From the NCBI GenBank assembly GCA_024691325.1, contig JAILNR010000014.1, positions 124,001-188,000 of the forward strand: a stretch of 64,000 nt of DNA, read 5' to 3'. Under the pieces are notes generated by a model, which searched no databases, was not told the origin of the DNA, and worked only from the letters and a program-made list of their open reading frames with translations. This DNA comes from Saccharofermentans sp. Lineage in GTDB: Bacteria; Bacillota; Clostridia; Saccharofermentanales; Saccharofermentanaceae. This document shows, in pieces, positions 1 through 9,714 of this stretch. The translations under genes and the position numbers were made by a program. Position 1 is the stretch's first letter; each line of letters opens with the position of its first letter.

Positions 1-1
1 A

Positions 2-295
2 CTTATCCAGAGACGCTTGAAGAGCAACATCGAGAGCTCGATAAGAAACAGATATCACGCTGACCGCGTTCGTAATGTAAGACTTGCCACTTCCTATGAC
101 AAGATAACATTCAAGTATCTGCTCGCACCTATATGGATCTCAAACTTCAAGTTTAAAGATCAGGTTTATAACTTCGTAGTTAATGGCCAGACCGGAAGGA
201 TAGCAGGAAAGTCGCCTGTTTCAGTACTCCGTGTAATAGTTGCTATTATTATCGGTATTGCTGTTCTGGCATTGCTGGCGTACATCTTCCAGTAA
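2..295 (+). CDS. C-terminal part of a zinc-ribbon/membrane-anchored protein (partial)
   Basis: The frame is open from the left edge, so the gene starts before the window; 97 residues are visible. The stretch YNFVVNGQTGRIAGK followed by a hydrophobic helix (about the last 25 residues, ending LAYIFQ) resembles the end of Clostridia proteins annotated as TFIIB-type zinc-ribbon proteins, where a soluble domain rich in YH-A-D-x-V-R-N motifs is tethered by a C-terminal membrane segment. That assignment rests on family memory; the zinc ribbon itself would lie upstream and is not seen. A rho-independent terminator follows 30 bases after the stop, so this is the last gene of its unit. Confidence 0.6.
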   Translation, partial: LIQRRLKSNIESSIRNRYHADRVRNVRLATSYDKITFKYLLAPIWISNFKFKDQVYNFVVNGQTGRIAGKSPVSVLRVIVAIIIGIAVLALLAYIFQ

Positions 296-322
296 GTAGA
301 ATTAGCTTGATTTATAAGCGCT

Positions 323-350
323 AAGCCGGGTTAACGCCCGGCTTTTCTTT
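323..350 (+). terminator. Rho-independent terminator
   Basis: An 8-bp stem (AAGCCGGG with CCCGGCTT) around a 6-base loop is followed by a T-rich run. It ends the unit containing the partial first gene. Confidence 0.85.
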
Positions 351-455
351 TGTTTTGGAATGATCGGGTTAACAAGTGTATCACCGTTTCGTAATCTTTT
401 ATTCACCGAATTGTGTCATAAATGTGATAAATCTTTTAACAAATTTAACAAAATG

Positions 456-535
456 CCTTGAAATCAAGGGTTAAAGGCTATAAAATCAAATTATCTATAT
501 TTTTTTAGATGGCGCATTATGCGCGAGGGGGCTTT
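456..535 (+). promoter_or_regulatory. Leader and promoter region of the first adhesin gene
   Basis: A CTATAA-like -10 element lies near 478. Upstream of it is a small perfect hairpin (CCTTG-AAAT-CAAGG, 456-469). Between promoter and start codon another perfect hairpin (GCGCA-TTA-TGCGC, 512-524) sits just ahead of the GAGGGGG ribosome binding site, close enough to affect its access. No known riboswitch class was recognised. Confidence 0.4.
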
Positions 536-3500
536 ATGAATGGTATAAGGATTTCTAGAAGACAGTTGGCAATGGTCTCTGTGTCTATCGTTGTCTCGAT
601 TCTCACACAGTGGCTGTTAATCCCGAAGATACAATGGAATAGTAAGGTTTTTGCAGAAGGTGAGACACCATATCCTGCAGATTCGATTAGTTCCGATCTA
701 TGGAATTATTCAACGATAATGTCCTACGGAACGGATTATGGTATTATCTCCAATGTTATGAACAAGTATGATCATACTGAGACTACGTATGCTACTAATG
801 TTTATAACTTCGTACAGGGCTCAAAGAATGATGATATAGACTTCATCTCAAGACCTGCTCATTTTATGGTAGGTTCCCTTACACCGGGATCCGGTCTTTA
901 TTATGATAAGCCTTATTCCGATACTGAGAGATGCCCTGAATTCTTTATTGAGGCACCTTCTGAAGTTCTTGCAACCTTTACCCCTATGCAGGACTTTGAT
1001 ATACCTGATGAGAATATCCACAAGATCTCAAGAACCCCTGAAGAGATCGCTTCCAGTATCAGCGATATGATAGGAAGAGCAAGAGATGGCGTTAATGAAG
1101 CAAATACGAGATCTGCGGCGACATCCGATTTTGCTTTCCCTGCAGCTTGCTATATAAGTGGTACAGATCCTACGGATCTGACTTCATATGTCCGTGTTAA
1201 CGGGAATAATATGGATGTTGTTTTGGATAGCTACTATGCAGATAAAGTTGTTTATATTAATGTTACTCAGGAAATGCTTCAGGCTTTTGCATTTACAGAC
1301 GGTTTGTCTATCACTAAGCCTGACAGCACTATTGTATGTTTTAACTTCCCTGATTCTTTAAGCAGTTATAGTGGTGAATATGATATTTTCCTTAATCAGT
1401 TCACAGTTAATGGTATTTCACCTGTAACTGGACCTAGAGGAACTGATACAGGTGATCCGCATGACACAATCGATTCTGCAATTTGCCAGACTATTGTTTG
1501 GAGTATTCCTTCAGATAGAGAAGTAGGCGTAAGATGTATCGGTGGAATGTTGCTTGCTCCTGACAGCCACGTGAGCTGTGTAAATGGTCCTTCCTGTGGT
1601 TGGATCGTCTGTGATGAGATAGATATTAGGTGTGAATATCACTTTATTTATCAGAACACAAGTGAGGCTACATTAGGTCAGTATGGTTTCTATCTGAATA
1701 AGAAACTTACTGAGGAATTCGGATGCAATCCTGCTTACTCTGCAGCTACCCGTCCTGTTGTTGTTGAAAGTACTACTGCAGCAAGCCGCGGTCAGTTCTC
1801 TTTTATATGGCAGGAGTATACAGATGATACTTATTCAACTCCTGTGGGAGCATCCCAGTCTTTTGCAAACGGTGAAGGAACTGATGCTATTGCCGTAACT
1901 TTCCCTACAATCACATTCTTTTCTGATGAAGCGCATGCAACAGATCATTATTATGTTGCCAAGAACAGTTCTAAGACTTTCTACTTCCGCGTAACTGAGG
2001 ACCAGACAATAACGACAGAAGGAATTACCAATTCCGCCGGTTATGTTGAAATAGCACTTACAGTTACTGCTTATAATGACGGTACATTCACTTACTCCGT
2101 AGTTTGCGACAGCTTTACCGGTGAGCCTGGCGATGTTTTCCAATACAATCATTATGATGGTTCACCATCATTAAGCCAGTTCTATATCGGAGCCTTCTTT
2201 AACAGGATTGATGAGCAGATTAGTTATGGTCAGCTTAATTTTGGGAAGGGCATTAACGGTATTAATGATCTAAATACATTAACTTATGATCCAACCTATT
2301 ACTTCACTATTACAAGAGTTATTAATGGTACTACTTATTACTATGATCTGAATGGCTCAAGGAGTACAAACTATACTGAAGTATCACTTACTCTTAATCG
2401 CTATTCTCCTCATACCAGTAAAACTATTAATTTGCCTTATGGTGAGTACACAATTACTGAGGTTAATAAGCCCGAGACTAATTCCATTACAACTCAATCC
2501 GGTACATACTATTTACAGCCCGGAGCTCATGTTGTGACGGCTACAATTGATGCTTCTCACACTTATGTGAATTTACCCGAGATAGTCAATGAGTATACCA
2601 CAACACCCATGGGAACTCTTGAGGTTGCCAAGACTGCAACAGATGAGAATAATACAAATCTTAGCGGTACTTTCTATTTTGCAGTTTTGAATTCAGCTAA
2701 TGAGTATTTGCAGGCAGATGAGTCATCATTTACAACAGATGTTCACTACTTCTCAGTAAATGCAGGTTCTACAAGATCATTTGTATTGCCTGAAGGTGAC
2801 TACACAGTCAGTGAGGATACTACAAGAGTTGATATTCAGGGTTATACGTTTAATTCGGGAAGCACTACGACTGCCCCTGTTTCAGTAAGCGCATCTTCTC
2901 CCGAAACTGCAAATTTGATTAATGAGTACACGACCAATCTAACAACCGGATCTCTTATTATCCATAAGATTCTTGATACAGGATCTCCGGCCGCAGCTAA
3001 TACTACTGAGTACACATTTACTGTAACAGGTCAGGGAATAACAAGAACTGTATCTGTTACCGGTGCAGGTGATTGTGCAGAGATAACAGGTCTTACACCG
3101 GGAGCTTATACGATTTCAGAGAGTTCTGCAGCTATTTCAGGGTATAATCTCGCAATAACCGGAGACACAAGTGTTCAGATTTCTGCGGGACAGCGGACTG
3201 ATGCTAACATCACTAATACATACACATCAACAACACCTGCTTCGGGAACACTCGTAATTGAGAAGACTGTAAATGGTATTAACGGAGCGGCCGGAAGCGG
3301 TCCCGATCTTTCTTTGATCAGTCCAATTACTTTTACTGTAAGCGGTCCGGATGCTGCTGCTATAGGTACGATCCCTGAATTGTCAGCAGCTACTGTTGCT
3401 GCCGGAACTTGGACTCGTGTTACTAATACCAACAGATACAGATATGTAGTATCTGTTCCTTTGCAGGACGGCGATGTATATACAGTTACTGAATCTTCAG

Positions 3501-5941
3501 ACGGACACAACAGCAGTTATAGTGTTACAACCACATGTACACCTTCTGATGGAAAGGTAACTATCGTTGGTGGTGATGAGGTTGCTGCTTCATTCATTAA
3601 TCAGTACACACCTACAGGAACATTGGAGGTAACAAAGACCGTAACAGGTGCGACAGCTCCTGCCGGAACAACTTATTATGTAGTTCTCACAAGCGGAGGT
3701 ACATACTACAACCTGGATGGTACTAAAGCAACAAGCGCTGCTGATGCAGTACAGCAAATCACAGTAAGCGGAAACAGCGGAACGATAACATATACAGGTC
3801 TTGATACAAGTAAGACCTATACAGTTACTGAGACGAACAGTTCCGGTGTGGCTATAAATGGTTCTTCTTCGGTCCCTGCTGCAATTACCGGATATGACTG
3901 GACATCAACAGGATCCAACATCGTTGCTAATTCCAGTGCATTTGATACAACTACGCATCAGGCAACAGCTGCGATAACCAATAATTATACAGCTCAGTCT
4001 ACAACAGTTGAGCTGACTGTTGAGAAGGTAGTAACAGGTTGTCCTTCCGCAACTTCTCATACATTCGGATTCTATCTGCATGATGAGAACAACCAGTACT
4101 ATGACGAGAATGGCGCTGAAGTTCAACAGCCTCGAGCAATACCGTTCTCTGTAAACGGTCCTGCTGTAATCAATCTTCCCGCAGGTCATAGTTATACGGT
4201 TGAGGAGACAGGCGCAAACCAGCCTTATAGCCCTGTGATCACCGGATATGATCTTGCAGTAACTTATACAGGCAATGGTGCAAGTTTACCTGATGCCGGA
4301 GATATAGCAACGATTACGGTATACAATACTTACACACAGCAGACAGGTAATCTTGAGGTAAGCAAAGTATTGAATGCACCTGCAGGTTCATCGATTACAG
4401 GACCTTTCTACTTCTGCATACAAGATGGAGACGGAAAGTACCTGCAGAATGATGGAACATTTACTGCGGATACAAACTACTTTACAGTAGATGTGTCTAC
4501 TCCATTCACGATGAGTGGTGTACCTGTAGGAACATATACTATTACTGAGATAACTGCTCCAAACGCTGCAAATACGGCATATAGGTCTGGTTACGACCTG
4601 CTTGCAACATACACAGGTGCAGCAGTAAGTAATGTTAATACACTTACCATTAGCAAAAACCTGACATCCGAAGCTGTAATTACAAATAAGTATGTATCAA
4701 CCGCTCCTACTACAGGTACATTGGTTGTAACTAAGACAGTTACCGGTGACACATCCATAACAGGACCGTTCACATTTACTGTAACTAACGCAGCCGGTGA
4801 GTATCTGCAGGCACAGGATACGGGTGTATTCGGAAGCACAGTAGTTACTTTCAGCGTTGCAGCTGGTGGAACGGCAACCTTTACCAATATTCCTGACGGA
4901 ACTGTTTGTACGGTTACTGAGACCAATGCTGATACATACGGTAATCTTGAAAGTGGCAGTTCAACAAGCGGTTCAGCAACAATTGTTGCCGGCGGCAGTG
5001 TATCTGTAGACCTTATTAATGCTTATGCAACACCTACACCTACTACCGATCCGTCTACACCTACAACTGCACCTTCAGAGCCTACGACTGCTCCTACCAC
5101 ACCTACGACGGAGCCCTCTGAAAGCACTGAACCGACGCAGACATCAGAGACTGAGACATCTGAGACAGATTCAGATTCCAGCCCTGCTGTACCTCTTACA
5201 GGCTGCCTCATCATCAATAAGACGATAAGCGGTGCTTCTCTTGGAGATCTTGATGCAATAAGCTTCGTTCTGACGGATACAGCATGCGGTGCAACACGTG
5301 ATGTACCTGCTCTTACACTTGCCAATGTCCAGTGTGGATTGTGGGGAGATGCCGGTAACGGAACGTATTACTGCATCATTGATGGTCTGTCAGCCGGTAT
5401 TACTTATAATGTAACGGAGTCTGCTGACGGACATACGGCGGTTTATACTCTTGATGCCGGTAGTGTTACTTCAGCTTCAGTAGCTATTGTTGCTAATGAG
5501 ACTGTATCGGTATCACTCTCTGATACATATGTACAGACCGGTTCGTCAACGGTACCTACAGAGCCCGGTGTAGAAAGTTCTGAGACGACTGCACCCGGAG
5601 AGGGCGGTGAGACAACTGAGGGTACAACCGCACCTGTTCCCGAGGTTACTACAGTAACGCTTGCAAACGGAACGACTTTGAACCCTGACTGCTACACAGT
5701 TAATAGTGACGGAAGTATCACTCTTACGGCAGCGGGACGCAACGTTCTTGGTGCAGGCAGACATCAAGTAACCATCACTTATGCTGACGGTACTACACGT
5801 ACTCAGACTGTGGTAGTTGACTCGGCTGACAGAGTTCCGGCAACGGGAGAGAATGGTATCAATACATTTGCGGCACTTATACTGATCACATCTGCTGCAT
5901 TGGTATTCACAGCCAAGAAGTTGAGGGAAGAAGAGATCTAA
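536..5941 (+). CDS. Large wall-anchored adhesin with about nine Cna-B-like domains
   Basis: A secreted surface protein of 1801 residues. The start at 536 follows a GAGGGGG box; an ATG 27 bases earlier has none. A signal sequence (ISRRQLAMVSVSIVV) ends near VFAEG. Residues about 40-560 include a segment GGMLLAPDSHV typical of choice-of-anchor A domains and several cysteines. From about residue 585 come repeated beta domains; eight begin with a (L/V)xVxK strand (K present in all eight), contain a YTVTE-type glutamate and mostly end in an N-x-Y-T strand, the Lys/Glu/Asn set that forms spontaneous isopeptide bonds. A Thr/Pro/Glu-rich spacer precedes the last domain. The C terminus has VPATGE, a hydrophobic helix and KKLREEE, a sorting signal with a non-LPxTG motif. 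Ligand unknown; no sortase gene is in the window. Confidence 0.85.
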   Translation: MNGIRISRRQLAMVSVSIVVSILTQWLLIPKIQWNSKVFAEGETPYPADSISSDLWNYSTIMSYGTDYGIISNVMNKYDHTETTYATNVYNFVQGSKNDDIDFISRPAHFMVGSLTPGSGLYYDKPYSDTERCPEFFIEAPSEVLATFTPMQDFDIPDENIHKISRTPEEIASSISDMIGRARDGVNEANTRSAATSDFAFPAACYISGTDPTDLTSYVRVNGNNMDVVLDSYYADKVVYINVTQEMLQAFAFTDGLSITKPDSTIVCFNFPDSLSSYSGEYDIFLNQFTVNGISPVTGPRGTDTGDPHDTIDSAICQTIVWSIPSDREVGVRCIGGMLLAPDSHVSCVNGPSCGWIVCDEIDIRCEYHFIYQNTSEATLGQYGFYLNKKLTEEFGCNPAYSAATRPVVVESTTAASRGQFSFIWQEYTDDTYSTPVGASQSFANGEGTDAIAVTFPTITFFSDEAHATDHYYVAKNSSKTFYFRVTEDQTITTEGITNSAGYVEIALTVTAYNDGTFTYSVVCDSFTGEPGDVFQYNHYDGSPSLSQFYIGAFFNRIDEQISYGQLNFGKGINGINDLNTLTYDPTYYFTITRVINGTTYYYDLNGSRSTNYTEVSLTLNRYSPHTSKTINLPYGEYTITEVNKPETNSITTQSGTYYLQPGAHVVTATIDASHTYVNLPEIVNEYTTTPMGTLEVAKTATDENNTNLSGTFYFAVLNSANEYLQADESSFTTDVHYFSVNAGSTRSFVLPEGDYTVSEDTTRVDIQGYTFNSGSTTTAPVSVSASSPETANLINEYTTNLTTGSLIIHKILDTGSPAAANTTEYTFTVTGQGITRTVSVTGAGDCAEITGLTPGAYTISESSAAISGYNLAITGDTSVQISAGQRTDANITNTYTSTTPASGTLVIEKTVNGINGAAGSGPDLSLISPITFTVSGPDAAAIGTIPELSAATVAAGTWTRVTNTNRYRYVVSVPLQDGDVYTVTESSDGHNSSYSVTTTCTPSDGKVTIVGGDEVAASFINQYTPTGTLEVTKTVTGATAPAGTTYYVVLTSGGTYYNLDGTKATSAADAVQQITVSGNSGTITYTGLDTSKTYTVTETNSSGVAINGSSSVPAAITGYDWTSTGSNIVANSSAFDTTTHQATAAITNNYTAQSTTVELTVEKVVTGCPSATSHTFGFYLHDENNQYYDENGAEVQQPRAIPFSVNGPAVINLPAGHSYTVEETGANQPYSPVITGYDLAVTYTGNGASLPDAGDIATITVYNTYTQQTGNLEVSKVLNAPAGSSITGPFYFCIQDGDGKYLQNDGTFTADTNYFTVDVSTPFTMSGVPVGTYTITEITAPNAANTAYRSGYDLLATYTGAAVSNVNTLTISKNLTSEAVITNKYVSTAPTTGTLVVTKTVTGDTSITGPFTFTVTNAAGEYLQAQDTGVFGSTVVTFSVAAGGTATFTNIPDGTVCTVTETNADTYGNLESGSSTSGSATIVAGGSVSVDLINAYATPTPTTDPSTPTTAPSEPTTAPTTPTTEPSESTEPTQTSETETSETDSDSSPAVPLTGCLIINKTISGASLGDLDAISFVLTDTACGATRDVPALTLANVQCGLWGDAGNGTYYCIIDGLSAGITYNVTESADGHTAVYTLDAGSVTSASVAIVANETVSVSLSDTYVQTGSSTVPTEPGVESSETTAPGEGGETTEGTTAPVPEVTTVTLANGTTLNPDCYTVNSDGSITLTAAGRNVLGAGRHQVTITYADGTTRTQTVVVDSADRVPATGENGINTFAALILITSAALVFTAKKLREEEI

Positions 5942-5965
5942 TCTCAAAATGATCGGATTGGAAAG

Positions 5966-5996
5966 TGCCTCTGGGGTCATCCCGGAGGCCTTTTTT
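5966..5996 (+). terminator. Rho-independent terminator
   Basis: A 9-bp stem (GCCTCTGGG with CCCGGAGGC, one wobble pair) with a 5-base loop is followed by six T. It separates the first and second adhesin genes. Confidence 0.9.
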
Positions 5997-6155
5997 GTGC
6001 GAGAATTGCTGCACCAAAGGGTTAAATGCGGCAAATTTGGTGTATTTTTAGCAACTGCCACAAATATCCCTAATAGTTAGATTGTTTCCACCTAATAAGA
6101 ACAGTAACATCGATTTGTCTTAATAAAAAAGCCTTATGAGTATGAGGAGGGAGTT

Positions 6156-9100
6156 ATGTTAGGTGGAAAGCTTTTTAGAAGAGCAATAGGTATTATTGCT
6201 ACCGCGTTGGTTTTCTCGGTAACATCACAGTGTTTGTTGCTTCCGAGCATTGACCGTGGGTTTGGTGTTCTCGCGGATGATGATGTTGATGAAGAGGTTG
6301 TTACAGATGTAGCAACTGACGGGGATACAGATTCAGATATTGATGCCACAGTTACAATCGAAACTTCAGTTGATACGCAGGAAGTTGTACCTGTAGTGAC
6401 AGTGGCTGAAACACAGCCGGATGAGGAAACAATTGTAACCGCAGCAACTGAGACAACAGCTGTACCTGAGACAACCACTGTGGCGTCTACAGGTTCTTTG
6501 ACAGTCACATGTACATTGTCCGGTGTAATTGCACCTTCCGGAGTAATCGATTATGTAGTCCTCACAAGCGGAGGATCCTACTACGATATGCATGGTAATG
6601 TTGTATCAACTCCGGCAAGTGCGGTACGGCAGGTTGCGGTTAACGGAACAAGCGGTTCAATAACATATGATGGTCTTGATATGAGCAAGACTTATGTAGT
6701 TACCCAGACTAACAGTTCAGGTGTGGCAATAAGCTCTGCAAACGAACCGTCTTATATTAATGGATACACGTGGTCTTCCGGTGGTTCTACAATCGTTACA
6801 ACAGCAAGTGCATTTGATGCAGATACTCATGTTGCAACAGCGACTATTACGAATAAGTACGAGTCAACAACTCCTGCTGCTCCCGGTTCAATCAAGATTG
6901 TAAATGTAATTGGTTCAGGTGATCATCCGTTCGGTATAGATGGTTCATCTTTTGGTTTGTACCTTAAGGGCTCTGACGGCAACTACTACAATGCTGCAGG
7001 ACAGTCTACAGGAACTACTGCCACAGCGATTTATTTGCCTGCTAACGGAACTGTTGTTATTAACAACCTTCCTTCTGACATTACATATTCTATTTCTGAA
7101 AATAAAACTGACGGAACTGATCACACAGCAAACAGACAGTTCTACAGACTTAAGGTATCAGGTGAGCAGAGTGGTATTGTCCCTTCTGTTACAGGTGAAC
7201 CTTGCGTAGTTACGCTTGTTAACACATACACTCTTATCAGAGGTGCTATTACAGTCAACGTTACTGTTACAGACGGTGGTGCCGGAGTTTCCGGTAATAA
7301 ATTCGGCTTCTATTTAAGAGGTTCTGATGGTAACTACTATGATGCACAGGGTCAGTGCACAGGTGTTACTGCCACCATCATCGAAACTTCTCAGGCAGCC
7401 CCCGTAACAATCAATAATCTGCCTTCTAACATTACATATACAATCGCTGAGAATGTTGGTCCCGGTCAGAATCGTACAGCTTATGTTGCAGGTTATGATC
7501 TTAACGGTACACAGAAGATCGAAGGGGCAACAGTTTCTGAAGTTGAAGGATTCCCTGCTGAGTACACACTTAATAATATCTACTCTTTGCATCTTTCAGA
7601 CTACGGTACACTCACCATCAATCCTGTTATCAGAGGTGATTATACTGAAACCAACAGCGAGTCATTCACATACTATGTATATAGCGAGACAAACGGTGTA
7701 AGAGAATACTATGATGATTGCGGTGTTCCCTGGTCAGATCCCCAGCCTATCGTTGTAACAAAGTCCGGCAACACATATGTTGATAATGCTGTACTTAATC
7801 TTCCCCGTAATCTTACTTTCCACGTTGAGGAAGCATCTGCTTCAGCTCAGAGACGTTATTATGATGTTGCTGTATCTTACGATGCTCAGCCCATAAGCTT
7901 CGGTAATTCTGAAACAGTATCTACTAACGTTTATAACACATATACAGTTAAGCACGGATCCATCACAGTTAATGTGACTGTAGTTGATGGAGGTTCCGGT
8001 GCAGCAGGTAGGGATTTTGGTTTCCTCATTCAGGACGCAAACGGTGACTACTACGATGCACAGGGTAATAACACAGGTTCAACAGGATCGATCATTACTG
8101 TTTCTGCTAATAGACCTGTAACTATTAATAATCTTCCTTGCGACAGAACATTTACTATTAAGGAATCTGTTACTCCCGGCGAGAGCCACACAGCTTATGT
8201 AAAGTACTTCACTCTTAAAGGAACACAGACTATTAATGGTGTAAGACCATCGCTTACAAACATACCTACATCAGTAACTCTTAAGAATATCTATGAGGTA
8301 AATAGAGGATCAATGCGCGTCAACATGAAGATCACATCCGGTGGTTCAGATGTTACTGCGGGTACATTATTCTCATTCACCATCTTGGGCTCTGACGGTA
8401 ATTACTACGATGCACAGGGTGTAAATACAGGTTCCATACCTCATCCTATCCAGGTTTCAGCAGCTGCTCCTGCCGATATCGATGGACTCCCTTTGAACCT
8501 TACATATACCATCTCTGAATACACGACTAGCGGTAAGCCTTACTCAGCTTACAGAAAAGGCTATGATCTGAGCGGAACACAGAATATCGTTGATGCAACC
8601 GCTTCAATAGTTAATGGTATTCCTACCGAGTATACTCTTGAGAATATCTATACACTTCAAGTAGCTACATTAGGCGCATTTACAGTATCAAAGACCGTTC
8701 AGGGTTCACGCGTTACAGGTCCCTTTACATTTACTGTTACTAATGAGAATGGTGAGTATCTTAACGACTTGGATCTTGCTACATTCCAGTCAGATGTTTA
8801 TAACTTCAAGATTAATGCAGGTGAGAGCATGAGATTTGATAATCTCCCTGTTGGTACTGTGCTTACGATTCAGGATACAAATGCTGACAAATTTGGTGTT
8901 ATGACAACAAATTCTGTTATCTCAGTAACTATCACAATCAAAGCAGACATGACATATGTTGAGCTCGTAAATGCGTATGTTACACCGTTCCCTGATGAGT
9001 ATCCGCCTGTAACACCGGTTCCTTCCGAGGAAACAATTCCTTCAGATTCTGAGCCTACAGGAGCAACAGATGAGACAACGGGACAGACTGATTCAACTGT

Positions 9101-9488
9101 ACCGAGCAGTGTTACTCCTTCACAGCCCACAACACAGCCTACACAGGCTGATACAGTAACACCTACAACTGTACCTTCAGCTGAATCTGCATCTGACAAC
9201 AGTTCTTCATCTAATAATGGTTCTTCGTCAAATGCTGCAGCACCTGCTCAGCAGGCAGCCCCCACGAATGCAGTTCTTGGTGCCGATCGAAATACAGCAA
9301 GCAGAACTCCCGTAAATGCGGCTTCAAATTCAGATTCAACTTCAACTGAGAATGCTGTTACTGAGTCTTCCGACAGCGGTATCGCTTCCACAGGTGAGAC
9401 TGATATCCGTCCGGTAGTTGTTATCCTGATCATTGCTTCAATCGGACTCATTATTACGGCCAAGAAGATGAGGGAAGAGGAAAAGTAA
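6156..9488 (+). CDS. Second wall-anchored repeat protein, paralogue with mostly isopeptide-deficient domains
   Basis: 1110 residues, start set by GGAGGG eight bases upstream. The signal region (SQCLLLP..., cut near VLADD) parallels that of the preceding gene (TQWLLIP...), so the two are paralogues. After a Thr/Glu-rich linker there are seven Cna-B-like domains, several sharing a YYDAQG motif. In six of them the strand that normally carries the isopeptide lysine reads VTC, IVN, VNV, INP, VNV or VNM; only the last (FTVSK) keeps it. Glu is retained in several but is Gln in the first (VVTQT) and Asp in the last (TIQDT). A Ser/Thr/Pro linker with a VLGADR motif leads to IASTGE, a hydrophobic helix and KKMREEEK, a variant sorting signal. 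Role inferred: wall-anchored spacer or pilus-like surface protein. Confidence 0.8.
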   Translation: MLGGKLFRRAIGIIATALVFSVTSQCLLLPSIDRGFGVLADDDVDEEVVTDVATDGDTDSDIDATVTIETSVDTQEVVPVVTVAETQPDEETIVTAATETTAVPETTTVASTGSLTVTCTLSGVIAPSGVIDYVVLTSGGSYYDMHGNVVSTPASAVRQVAVNGTSGSITYDGLDMSKTYVVTQTNSSGVAISSANEPSYINGYTWSSGGSTIVTTASAFDADTHVATATITNKYESTTPAAPGSIKIVNVIGSGDHPFGIDGSSFGLYLKGSDGNYYNAAGQSTGTTATAIYLPANGTVVINNLPSDITYSISENKTDGTDHTANRQFYRLKVSGEQSGIVPSVTGEPCVVTLVNTYTLIRGAITVNVTVTDGGAGVSGNKFGFYLRGSDGNYYDAQGQCTGVTATIIETSQAAPVTINNLPSNITYTIAENVGPGQNRTAYVAGYDLNGTQKIEGATVSEVEGFPAEYTLNNIYSLHLSDYGTLTINPVIRGDYTETNSESFTYYVYSETNGVREYYDDCGVPWSDPQPIVVTKSGNTYVDNAVLNLPRNLTFHVEEASASAQRRYYDVAVSYDAQPISFGNSETVSTNVYNTYTVKHGSITVNVTVVDGGSGAAGRDFGFLIQDANGDYYDAQGNNTGSTGSIITVSANRPVTINNLPCDRTFTIKESVTPGESHTAYVKYFTLKGTQTINGVRPSLTNIPTSVTLKNIYEVNRGSMRVNMKITSGGSDVTAGTLFSFTILGSDGNYYDAQGVNTGSIPHPIQVSAAAPADIDGLPLNLTYTISEYTTSGKPYSAYRKGYDLSGTQNIVDATASIVNGIPTEYTLENIYTLQVATLGAFTVSKTVQGSRVTGPFTFTVTNENGEYLNDLDLATFQSDVYNFKINAGESMRFDNLPVGTVLTIQDTNADKFGVMTTNSVISVTITIKADMTYVELVNAYVTPFPDEYPPVTPVPSEETIPSDSEPTGATDETTGQTDSTVPSSVTPSQPTTQPTQADTVTPTTVPSAESASDNSSSSNNGSSSNAAAPAQQAAPTNAVLGADRNTASRTPVNAASNSDSTSTENAVTESSDSGIASTGETDIRPVVVILIIASIGLIITAKKMREEEK

Positions 9489-9520
9489 TAACCATTCTTT
9501 AATGAATTGTTAACAGATAG

Positions 9521-9553
9521 GAAGGGCCGTTGGTGATCCAACGGCCCTTTTAG
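9521..9553 (+). terminator. Rho-independent terminator
   Basis: A perfect 10-bp stem (GGGCCGTTGG with CCAACGGCCC) with loop TGAT, followed by a short T run, ends the second adhesin gene. Confidence 0.9.
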
Positions 9554-9714
9554 TTTAGGAAAATAGACCTTTTTATCAAAAATGACGAATTAAGTTGTTG
9601 AACATGCACAAAAACCATGTGTAGCATTTGTTAATAAAATATGTCGAAATTGTGTAGAAAAGTAAAAATCAAGTTGGTAACATAGTTGTAACTATTAAAA
9701 GGGGGACCTTGTTG

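Noticed and set aside
5546..6061. Long minus-strand frame across the end of the first adhesin
   Set aside because: It crosses the terminator, lacks a start signal and reflects skewed codon composition of the real gene.
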